Assembly: GCA_026981635.1 (NCBI GenBank)
Contig: JALSIF010000241.1
Span: forward strand, 1-12,997
Length of the DNA: 12,997 nt
Source of the DNA: JALSIF01 sp026981635 [NCBI: bacterium]
GTDB taxonomy: Bacteria; 4484-113; JALSIF01
Direction of reading: 5' to 3'
In this document: in pieces, positions 6,703-12,535 of the stretch
Numbering within the stretch: the stretch's first letter is position 1
Layout of the letters: every line of letters starts with the position of its first letter
Position numbers and translations under genes: made by a program
Notes under the pieces: model-generated
Seen by the model: the letters and a program-made list of their open reading frames with translations, nothing else
The model's database searches: none
What the model was told of the DNA's origin: nothing

Positions 6703-6713
6703 TTCGGGCGATT

Positions 6714-7952
6714 ATGGCAATTGTCAAGGCAGACGCGGCCCAGGGGCCGGCTACTGGCTGGTATATTGATACAAAGTCTTATCTTGCCAAACGGCAGGTG
6801 CGCCACCAGTGGCTCCGGCTCTATCGGGCCTACTATGCCGGCGACCCCTACTCCGACCCCAGGCGCTGGCGCAGCCTCCTGGGCTACCCGGAGGAGGTCC
6901 AGCCGCCCCGGGTGCAGGTGAACTTCGCCCGCCTGGTGGTGGAGCGGCCCATGGGCTGGGTGCTGGGGGGGCTTAGGGAGGTGAAGGTCAGGGCCGAGCG
7001 GCCGGAGGAGGGGGAGTTTGCGGAGAAATTTTTCCGCCAGGCGGTGGCTCCCCTGCTGGAGGAGCTCCATGTGGAGCTGGCGGTAAGCGGCGACGCCCTG
7101 CTGGTCCTGCGCCTGCCCGAGGAGGCGGGGGGGCTGCCCCGCCTGGAGCTGATCCCAGCGCTCCACTTTGACGTTGAGCCGGGCGAAGGGGGGCCGCGCA
7201 TGGTGCGCATCACCTACCAGAGCCGGCGGGGAGGCAAGCTCTATGAACACCGCGAGGAGCTGATGGCCGGCTCCGGGGTGAGGTACCGGCCCCGGCGGGT
7301 GGAGCCGGAGACGGTGGGGCTGATCTTTCGCCGCAGCGGCCGGCCCCAGGTGGCCGAGCGGGTTCCCTACCCGGCCGGGTTTGTCCCCTTCATTCACCTT
7401 CGCAACCGCCCCCGTCCCGACCGCATTTACGGCACCAGCGATCTGCGCGACCTCATAAGGCTGATTGACGACTTCAACCTGAAGCTCTCCGAGCGCAGCC
7501 GCTACCTCAGCCGCACCCTGACCCCGCTAATAAAGAACGTAAACGGCCAGGTGGTGGGGGGAGGGCCCAGTCCCGACGGGGTGATCTCGGTGGTGGGAGA
7601 GCAGGTGGAGCTGGACTACCTCCGGCCAGGGGTAGACCCCGCCTCGGCGGGGGAGCACCTGAGGATGCTCCGCCAGCTCATCAGCGAGCTCTCCGGGGCG
7701 GCCCTGATGGAGCCTTCGGAGCTCTCCAGCATCGGCGCCCTGTCGGGGTTTGCCCTGAGCCTGCTCATGCACCCAATTGAGAGGCTCACCGCCCGCAAGC
7801 GCGGGCTGATCTTTGAGCAGGGGGCAATGGGGGCTGTTCTTATGGCGGTGGAGTTTGGCCGCCTGAGCGGCGCCCTACCCGGGCCACCGGGCGCCCCCCT
7901 GCCCCAGATTGAGTTCTCCTTTGAACCCATGCCAGGAGGTGAAAGAAGTTGA
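6714..7952 (+). CDS. Phage portal protein, SPP1 Gp6-like
   Basis: This 412-residue protein has the layout of tailed-phage portal proteins, which form the dodecameric ring at one capsid vertex through which DNA passes. Recognisable parts are the N-terminal RQVRHQWLRLYRAYYAGD at 27-44 and VNFARLVVERPMGWVLG at 69-85, a strand-rich middle (SGDALLVLRL, then LIPALHFDVEPGEG), the clip/stem region with FVPFIHLRNRPRPDRIYGTSD, and the long C-terminal helices DDFNLKLSERSRYLSRTL and SSIGALSGFALSLLMHPI that precede the C-terminal crown. The length is normal for a portal without a fused domain. It is the first gene of the operon; the usual large terminase gene just upstream is missing and replaced by a divergent gene and a promoter. 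The ATG at 6714 is the only start close to that promoter. The stop overlaps the next start by 4 bases. Confidence 0.9.
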   Translation: MAIVKADAAQGPATGWYIDTKSYLAKRQVRHQWLRLYRAYYAGDPYSDPRRWRSLLGYPEEVQPPRVQVNFARLVVERPMGWVLGGLREVKVRAERPEEGEFAEKFFRQAVAPLLEELHVELAVSGDALLVLRLPEEAGGLPRLELIPALHFDVEPGEGGPRMVRITYQSRRGGKLYEHREELMAGSGVRYRPRRVEPETVGLIFRRSGRPQVAERVPYPAGFVPFIHLRNRPRPDRIYGTSDLRDLIRLIDDFNLKLSERSRYLSRTLTPLIKNVNGQVVGGGPSPDGVISVVGEQVELDYLRPGVDPASAGEHLRMLRQLISELSGAALMEPSELSSIGALSGFALSLLMHPIERLTARKRGLIFEQGAMGAVLMAVEFGRLSGALPGPPGAPLPQIEFSFEPMPGGERS

Positions 7953-8266
7953 GCGAGGAGATGAAGGAACTGCTTCCCGAAGGGGAGAAGAAGAAGGATG
8001 GGGCCGAGGAGCAGGAGGTGGAGGTGGAAGTGGTCTTCACCCCAGAGATTGAGCAGGAAGGTGAGCAGGAGGTGAGCGAAGAGGGAGAGAGCGGACCAGG
8101 TGGCGAGGCGAAAGCTTCGCCAGTCCATTCGGGAGAGGAAGGGCCGGCGGCCCTTGAGGCGGTTCCCCCGCCCCTCAGGGAGCCTGCCGTGGAGCTTGGG
8201 GAGCTTTCCGGCCCCGAGCTCATCCGCCTGGCCTACCACCAGAGGAGCCCTTCCCTGGAGGGCTGA
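7949..8266 (+). CDS. Small acidic protein, probable capsid scaffold
   Basis: The 105-residue product is extremely rich in Glu (for example EEQEVEVEVVF at about 20-30) and has almost no hydrophobic core until the last 25 residues (VELGELSGPELIRLAYHQ), which could form a helix. Low complexity, acidity and the position between portal and major capsid genes are typical of scaffolding proteins, which guide procapsid assembly and bind the shell by a short C-terminal piece. No protease motif is seen. The TTG at 7949 is preferred because AGGAGG at 7934-7939 lies 9 bases upstream; an ATG at 7961 is too far from it. It overlaps the portal stop by 4 bases, so translation is probably coupled. The role is inferred from position and composition, not from homology. 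Confidence 0.65.
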   Translation: MSEEMKELLPEGEKKKDGAEEQEVEVEVVFTPEIEQEGEQEVSEEGESGPGGEAKASPVHSGEEGPAALEAVPPPLREPAVELGELSGPELIRLAYHQRSPSLEG

Positions 8267-8294
8267 GAGAGAAACCACTTAGGGAGGTTTTGAA

Positions 8295-9200
8295 GTGGCA
8301 CTGACACTGCAAGAGGCAGCCAAGCTGGAGACCGATCTGCTGAGAAAGGGGGTCATTGAGACCTTCGCCAGCGAGAGTCCGGTCCTGAGGTACCTGCCCT
8401 TCATTGAAGTGGAGGGAAACAGCTTCCGCTACGCCCGCACCCAGGCCCTGCCGGGGGTGGAGTTTCGCTCGGTGAACCAGCCCTACACCGAGTCCACCGC
8501 CACCTTTGACCAGCGCAGCGAGAACCTGGTCATCCTGGGCGGGGTGGCCGACGTGGACCGCTACCTGCAACAGACCCGAGGCTCGGTCAACGACCAGCGG
8601 GCCATCCAGACCGAGCTCAAGGTGAAGGCGCTGGCGCTGGCCTTCACCCGGGAGTTCTTCCACGGCGACAGCACCGCCAACCCCAACAGCTTTGACGGGC
8701 TGGACCAGCGGGTCACCGCCGGCCAGACCATCGTGGCGGGAGTGGACGGAGCGCCCCTGGACCTGGACATGATGGACCAGCTGGTGGACGCGGTGGTGGG
8801 CGGCCCCGACGTGATCTTCATGAACCGCAACGTGCGCCGCCAGCTCACCAAGCTGGCCCGCCAGTCCACCCTGATCCAGATCGGGTTTGATGACTTCGGG
8901 CGCAGCGTCTTCCGCTACGACGGGGTCCCCATTGAGGTGGTGGACAAGGATGAGCAGGGGGCAGACATCCTGGGCTTCAACGAGACCCAGGGGACCAACA
9001 CCACCACCTGCTCGGTCTGGGCGGTGCGCTTCGGGGCCGACCAGTTCGTGGCCGGGATCACCAACGGCGGCATTCAAGTTGAGGACCTGGGCCTGCTCTC
9101 CAACCCGCCGGTCTACCGCACCCTGATTGAGTGGTACGTGGGGCTGGCCGTCTTCCGGGACGACGCCATCGCGCGCCTCAAGGGGATCGTGGAGGTCTAG
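8295..9200 (+). CDS. Phage major capsid protein, HK97 fold
   Basis: The 301-residue protein fits a known family of HK97-fold major capsid proteins beginning MALTLQEAAKL. Visible parts are an N-terminal arm (residues 1-35), the extended E-loop region at about 40-75 (GNSFRYARTQALPGVEFRSV), a following VADVDRYLQQT segment at 84-94, the spine-helix area near ELKVKALALAFTREFFHGD at 107-125, FDGLDQRV at 133-140, the P-domain PDVIFMNRNVRRQL at 171-184, and the closing strands FVAGITNGGIQVEDLG and YRTLIEWYVGLAVF. The arm starts at once, with no 100-residue delta domain of the kind removed by a protease in HK97, in line with the separate scaffold-like gene upstream. The GTG at 8295 has GGGAGG at 8282-8287. 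It is the virion shell component and should be the most abundant product of the operon. Confidence 0.9.
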   Translation: MALTLQEAAKLETDLLRKGVIETFASESPVLRYLPFIEVEGNSFRYARTQALPGVEFRSVNQPYTESTATFDQRSENLVILGGVADVDRYLQQTRGSVNDQRAIQTELKVKALALAFTREFFHGDSTANPNSFDGLDQRVTAGQTIVAGVDGAPLDLDMMDQLVDAVVGGPDVIFMNRNVRRQLTKLARQSTLIQIGFDDFGRSVFRYDGVPIEVVDKDEQGADILGFNETQGTNTTTCSVWAVRFGADQFVAGITNGGIQVEDLGLLSNPPVYRTLIEWYVGLAVFRDDAIARLKGIVEV

Positions 9201-9202
9201 CG

Positions 9203-9409
9203 GTGAACCGTCCCCTCTCGGTCCAGCAGGCCTGCACCTTCATCGGGCGGCTCCGGCTGATCAACCGGATCACCGGCCAGAACCTCATGGGGGTGGGCTC
9301 CCGGCCCACCCCCCGGCGGCGGCTAAAGAGCCTCACCCATCGTCGGCCCCTGTCCCTGGATGAGCTCATGAGCAGGAGGGAGATGGAGTGGACGCGGCAG
9401 GCTACCTGA
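9203..9409 (+). CDS. Small basic protein between capsid and adaptor genes
   Basis: This 68-residue reading frame is not recognised. It is strongly basic (RPTPRRRLKSLTHRRPLS at about 34-51) with a helical N-terminus (VQQACTFIGRLRLINRITG at 7-25) and a helical C-terminus (LDELMSRREMEW). The GTG at 9203 is chosen over upstream codons because GGAGG at 9191-9195 lies 7 bases before it and the capsid stop ends at 9200. Its last 22 bases overlap the start of the adaptor gene. The good ribosome site and fit into the operon make it a likely real gene; a decoration, DNA-contacting or assembly role is guesswork. Confidence 0.6.
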   Translation: MNRPLSVQQACTFIGRLRLINRITGQNLMGVGSRPTPRRRLKSLTHRRPLSLDELMSRREMEWTRQAT

Positions 9410-9948
9410 AGCTTCTGGTGGGGGACCGCGACCCCCAGGCACCCCTCTTCTCCACCGAGGAGTACGAGGCCATCCTGTGGAGCCACCGGCTTTCCCCCGG
9501 GGAGCTGGCCCGGCTGGGGCTTTCCGCCGGCGCGGATGGACGGGTGAGAATGAGCCTAAGCCCCATCGGCCCCGAGCCCACCACCCTCTACGCCGCCCCC
9601 CGGGGCGGGATCCTTGACCAGGGGGCGGAGCTCCTGCTGGACGGGGCGGTGGTGGACCCCCAGGTCACCCCCTACACCCTCCACGGAGGCGAGGGCAGGG
9701 TGGAGTTCCAGACCGCCCCGGCGGCGGGTAGCAGGCTGGAGCTTTTGGCCTACCTTGCGGACCTGCGCCAGGCGGCCGCCGCCGCCCTGCTCATGGTGGC
9801 AAGCGACCGGGCAAGGCTTGCCCAGAAGGTAAGGCTGGACGGGCTGAGCGGCGACCTTGAAAAGGCGGCCCAGGAGGTGAGGCGGCAGGCGGCGGCCATC
9901 AGCGCCCTGCCTAGGCCATTGAGTCTGGGAGGTGAGCCGATCCTGTGA
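9388..9948 (+). CDS. Probable head-tail adaptor (gp6-like) with inserted beta module
   Basis: The 186-residue protein has two parts. The N-terminus (1-45, EEYEAILWSHRLSPGELARLG) and the C-terminus (124-172, DLRQAAAAALLMVASDRARLAQKVRLDG and SGDLEKAAQEVRRQAAAIS in two pieces) are helical and look like the head-tail adaptor that docks under the portal, in which helices with small residues and a DLEKAA-type segment are common. Between them, residues 63-122 form a strand-rich insertion (ELLLDGAVVD, then GEGRVEFQTAPAAGSRLELL), as if an extra beta domain were placed inside. It is a fairly long member of the class. The GTG at 9388 follows AGGAGG at 9374-9379 by 8 bases and lies inside the preceding gene. 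The role is inferred from position and helix pattern. Confidence 0.65.
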   Translation: MDAAGYLKLLVGDRDPQAPLFSTEEYEAILWSHRLSPGELARLGLSAGADGRVRMSLSPIGPEPTTLYAAPRGGILDQGAELLLDGAVVDPQVTPYTLHGGEGRVEFQTAPAAGSRLELLAYLADLRQAAAAALLMVASDRARLAQKVRLDGLSGDLEKAAQEVRRQAAAISALPRPLSLGGEPIL

Positions 9949-10292
9949 ACGCCTTTCCTGCCAGTCTGTTGGAGAGCCTGCTTCGCCGGCTGGGCCGGGA
10001 GAGCACCCTGACCGTCACCTGGTACGACCAGAGCGGCGAGCAGCAGGCGGTGGTCACCGTTCCCCTGCTCAGCCTGCCCAAGTGGGTGGAGATGGCAGGT
10101 GCCCCCACCGCCCAGTCCCTGCGCGCCCCCGACCTTCGTCGCCTGCGGCTGGTGATGGGCTACGACCAGACCCTGACCAAGGCCCAGCGCCTCACCCTGG
10201 ACGGGGTCCAGTATGCGGTGGAGGCCACCCGCGTGCTGGGCAGCGAGGAGGGGCCGGTGGCGGTGGTGCTGGAGGTGGTGCGGGTTGATTGA
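9945..10292 (+). CDS. Probable head-tail stopper (head completion) protein
   Basis: This 115-residue protein sits where the head-closure or stopper protein is found in siphovirus-type modules, between adaptor and tail terminator. It has a helical N-terminus (LLESLLRRLGRES at 8-20), several strands (STLTVTWYDQSGEQQAVVTV at 20-39), LRRLRLVMGYDQT at 64-76 and a C-terminal strand set (LTLDGVQYAVEA, VAVVLEVVRVD). Small beta-barrel head-completion proteins have this length and content. The GTG at 9945 overlaps the previous stop in a GTGA arrangement and GGGAGG lies at 9927-9932, 12 bases upstream. No residue pattern is diagnostic, so the name rests on size and order. Confidence 0.5.
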   Translation: MNAFPASLLESLLRRLGRESTLTVTWYDQSGEQQAVVTVPLLSLPKWVEMAGAPTAQSLRAPDLRRLRLVMGYDQTLTKAQRLTLDGVQYAVEATRVLGSEEGPVAVVLEVVRVD

Positions 10293-10758
10293 GGTGATCG
10301 TATCGGTGCGCGACCATATCCTTTCCCTGAGCGACGCCACCGCCCCGGGCGACCCCAACTGGGGCGACGACCTCAATCCCCACCACACCCTGCCCGCCTT
10401 TGTCCTCACCACGGTGGAGATCGGCGGCGAGGACCGGGCGGGGGAGGGCCTCACCCTGATCAGGGGCCGCTTCCTCCTCGCCAGGCTGGCGCGGGAGAAC
10501 CGGGTGGGGCAGGCCATGGCCGACCTCACCCGGGTGCTCGCACAGCTTCCGGTGGGGGCCCGGGTCCCGGTCCGGGCGGTTAGCGCCACCCCCCAGGGCT
10601 ACCGGGCCGACGGAGCGGAGCTGGGCAGGCTCACCATCACCCGCTGGCTTAGGCTGGGGCTCAGACGCGAGCGGGGCAGCCCCGATGCGGTGGCCGCCCA
10701 GGCGGAGATTGAGCTAACTGGCCTGCTTCCACCAGGAGGATACGGCGATGGTACTTAA
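10285..10758 (+). CDS. Probable tail terminator protein
   Basis: The 157-residue product lies between the stopper and tail tube genes, the usual place of the tail terminator that caps the tail tube and joins it to the head. Its N-terminus VRDHILSLSDATA is helical, strands follow (PAFVLTTVEIGGEDRAG), then an RGRFLLARLARENRVGQAMADL segment at about 65-86 and a long basic LTITRWLRLGLRRERG near 116-131. I see no diagnostic motif. The TTG at 10285 is chosen because GGAGG at 10271-10275 lies 9 bases before it; it overlaps the previous stop by 8 bases. A GTG at 10294 is possible and would remove three residues. Confidence 0.5.
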   Translation: MIEVIVSVRDHILSLSDATAPGDPNWGDDLNPHHTLPAFVLTTVEIGGEDRAGEGLTLIRGRFLLARLARENRVGQAMADLTRVLAQLPVGARVPVRAVSATPQGYRADGAELGRLTITRWLRLGLRRERGSPDAVAAQAEIELTGLLPPGGYGDGT

Positions 10759-11515
10759 CGGCATCTCAACCCACACCTTCGGGCCTGCCCGGCTCTGGGT
10801 GGACCGGCGCTACCTGGGCGAGCTGGAGCTCTGCCGGCTGGAGGTCCAGGAGGAGGTGAGCCGGCTGGAGCTGGGGGGCGATGGGGGGTTGGCCACCCTC
10901 AGGGCCGCCTACCCGGCCCGCCGCTCCCTCACCCTCATCGGGGTGGTGGGCAGGCTTGAGCCGGAGAGCATGCCCTACCTTATGGCGGCGGGCATGAAGC
11001 AGCTCATCCCGGCAGGCCAGGCGGTGAGCACCGAGGAGCTGGCGGTGCTACGCTCCGACCAGCCCTACCAGCTGGCCGAAAAGCCCAGCGCCAGCCCTAC
11101 GGTGACCGACCCCAGCGGGGGCACCACCTACCAGGAGGGGGTGGACTACACCTACGACCCCACCCAGGGCTGGATCACCGCCCTAAGCGGCGGCCAGGCG
11201 GAGGGCAAGCTGGTGCTCATAAGCTACACCTACACCGCCCCGGCCCGGGTCACTCTTGGGGTAAGCGACAGCCAGCTCACGCCGGTGGAGGTGCGCCTGG
11301 TTCACCACCACCCCGACGGCAAGTCCAGCCTCTCCCTGACCATCTGGCAGGCGGTGGTTCGGCCGGTGGGGGCGCTGGAGTTTCGCCGCGATGAGATGGT
11401 AAGCGGCCAGCTCCTGGTTGAGGCCCTGTGGGACGAGTCCCATCCGGGCGAGGAGCTGGGCAAGCTCACCTTCACCGGCCCCGCCTATGCGGAGCTTGCC
11501 CACCTGAGCCCGTAG
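10748..11515 (+). CDS. Probable tail tube (major tail) protein
   Basis: The 255-residue protein is beta-rich and fits the major tail tube position. The N-terminal part LWVDRRYLGELELCRLEV at 16-33 followed by a long variable loop, and the middle VTLGVSDSQLTPVEVRLVHHH at 168-188 with SLSLTIWQAVVRPVG at 194-208, fit the tube fold of gpV-like proteins. The stretch GTTYQEGVDYTYDPTQ (125-140) to GKLVLISYTYTAP (153-165) is a beta hairpin module often found in virion structural proteins and may be an inserted domain at the tube surface. AGGAGG at 10734-10739 supports the ATG at 10748, inside the preceding gene by 11 bases. There is no sheath gene next to it, so a non-contractile tail is likely. Confidence 0.65.
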   Translation: MVLNGISTHTFGPARLWVDRRYLGELELCRLEVQEEVSRLELGGDGGLATLRAAYPARRSLTLIGVVGRLEPESMPYLMAAGMKQLIPAGQAVSTEELAVLRSDQPYQLAEKPSASPTVTDPSGGTTYQEGVDYTYDPTQGWITALSGGQAEGKLVLISYTYTAPARVTLGVSDSQLTPVEVRLVHHHPDGKSSLSLTIWQAVVRPVGALEFRRDEMVSGQLLVEALWDESHPGEELGKLTFTGPAYAELAHLSP

Positions 11516-11516
11516 G

Positions 11517-11822
11517 ATGAGCAGGCACTACTACACCATTGAACTTTCCAGCGGACGCCGCTTCACCGCCCGCCGGCTCACGGTGGGCGACTGGTTGGAC
11601 CTCTACCACCGCCTGCCCCCCGCCCTCTTCGGTGGAGAATCCCGGGGCCTGAGCCGGGGAGAGCTGGGCGGAGCACTGCAGGGCCTGCTGGACCTTGCCG
11701 CCAGGGCGGTGGAGCGCGAGCCTGGGGAGCTCAGCCAGGAGCTCACCCCCGACGAGCTGGCCGAGCTGGTTGCCCAGGTGATCGGTCGGGAGCTTGAGCT
11801 GGAGGGTGGGGAGGATGGGTGA
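11517..11822 (+). CDS. Probable tail assembly chaperone
   Basis: The 101-residue product has a short strand start (YYTIELSSGRRFTARRLTVGDW at 5-26, listed by its Y, R and W positions) followed by helices (LGGALQGLLDLAARAVERE, LTPDELAELVAQVIGRELELE). Size, helicity, the opening strand motif and the place right after the tail tube gene match tail assembly chaperones such as lambda gpG or RcGTA g10, which coat the tape measure during tail assembly. The ATG is one base after the tube stop and lacks a good ribosome site, so its translation probably depends on the tube gene. It ends inside the next gene by 8 bases. Confidence 0.55.
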   Translation: MSRHYYTIELSSGRRFTARRLTVGDWLDLYHRLPPALFGGESRGLSRGELGGALQGLLDLAARAVEREPGELSQELTPDELAELVAQVIGRELELEGGEDG

Positions 11823-12063
11823 GTTCAAGCTGGTGATGGCCTGGCTCCAGTCCGAGCTCAGCCTTGGTGACCGCATGCTGGAACGCTTCTCCCCCGAGGA
11901 GATTCCCAAGCTGATGAGGCTGGTCCAGCTCAGGAAACTGGAGCAGATGGGGCTGGCCCTCATTGCGGGCGGCAACCCCCAGGAGGGGGAGCGGCTGATC
12001 AACCAGGCCGCCCTGGAACGCACTGCCCTGTTTGGCATCAGGAGAGGGAGCGATGGCGCCTGA
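11815..12063 (+). CDS. Small helical protein, second tail chaperone candidate
   Basis: The 82-residue, nearly all-helical product is rich in Leu, Met and Glu (FKLVMAWLQSELSLGDRML at 4-22 and EEIPKLMRLVQLRKLEQMGL at 28-47). It occupies the place where phages carry the frameshifted half of the tail chaperone and RcGTA carries the small gene g10.1. GGAGG at 11801-11805 lies 9 bases before the ATG at 11815, so independent translation is likely, although a shift from the preceding frame is geometrically possible (see findings). It overlaps the previous gene by 8 bases and the next by 11. No motif assigns a function. Confidence 0.55.
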   Translation: MGEFKLVMAWLQSELSLGDRMLERFSPEEIPKLMRLVQLRKLEQMGLALIAGGNPQEGERLINQAALERTALFGIRRGSDGA

Positions 12064-12532
12064 TCCCTTCATCCGTGCACCGCTGGAGGAGCGGCTCGCC
12101 CTCCGCCTGGGGCTGGTGCTGGGGCGGGGCGGCAACCTGGAGGAGGCCCTGGCGGCGGTAGCCCGCTCCCTGGTCCGTCGGCTGGAGCGCACCATCGTTG
12201 AGCAGGTGGGTGAGGCGGTGGGCGGTGGAGTGGCGGGAGCCCTCATCGGCGGCCTGGCCGGCGGGCTGGTGGGAGGGCTGCTGGGAGCAGCCATCGGTCG
12301 GCTGCTGCGCAGGAAGCGCCGCCCTCCGGTGCTGAGGCTGCCCGAGCTGGAGCAGGTGCTCGCGGTGAGCTTTCCCACCCAGCTGGTTCCCGCTTCCCCT
12401 TCCCCACAGCCCGCCGGGGTAGAGGTGAGGCTTTCGCTGGAGGGGGTGGTGGGTGACCCCGACCAGGTGGCCAGGGCGGTAAGCGACCACCTGGAGAGCA
12501 CTCTGCGCACCCTGAGGCTGGCAGGAGGTTAG
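12053..12532 (+). CDS. Short glycine-zipper protein, tape measure candidate
   Basis: The 159-residue protein has an N-terminal helical part (residues 10-52), a striking glycine zipper at 53-82 (GEAVGGGVAGALIGG, then LAGGLVGGLLGAAIG) made of GxxxG-type steps and hydrophobic enough to enter a membrane, then a basic RLLRRKRR at 83-90, a Pro-rich linker at 112-122 and a C-terminal module VEVRLSLEGVVGDPDQVARAV at 123-143. A strand ending in DPDQVARAVxxHL is a usual last domain of tape measure proteins, and position after the chaperones is right. Tape measures fix tail length and help DNA cross the membrane. The length is much below the usual 500 or more residues. GGAGAGGGAG at 12041-12050 serves the ATG at 12053, which overlaps the previous stop. 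Another membrane-active tail or lysis role is possible. Confidence 0.55.
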   Translation: MAPDPFIRAPLEERLALRLGLVLGRGGNLEEALAAVARSLVRRLERTIVEQVGEAVGGGVAGALIGGLAGGLVGGLLGAAIGRLLRRKRRPPVLRLPELEQVLAVSFPTQLVPASPSPQPAGVEVRLSLEGVVGDPDQVARAVSDHLESTLRTLRLAGG

Positions 12533-12535
12533 GCG

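Noticed and set aside
6627-6713. Phage attachment site or tRNA at the operon's left border
   Set aside because: No tRNA-like fold and no direct repeat matching another part of the window is visible; only promoter elements are found.
6639-7397. Long minus-strand reading frame of 252 codons opposite the portal gene
   Set aside because: It is Pro-, His- and Leu-rich with no ribosome site and no motif; it is a by-product of GC-rich codon bias on the other strand.
8220-9077. Minus-strand reading frame of 285 codons opposite the capsid gene
   Set aside because: The capsid frame is unmistakable, and the antisense product has the His/Gly/Val-rich composition of a shadow frame.
8295-9200. Encapsulin nanocompartment in place of a phage shell
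   Set aside because: A portal gene, head-tail joining genes and a tail tube gene follow or precede it, which encapsulin loci lack.
9750-10589. Minus-strand frame of 279 codons across three operon genes
   Set aside because: It crosses several well supported plus-strand genes and shows no protein-like pattern.
11743-12510. Minus-strand frame of 255 codons opposite the tail chaperone and tape measure genes
   Set aside because: Ser/Arg/Pro-rich shadow of GC-rich coding sequence, with no start signal.
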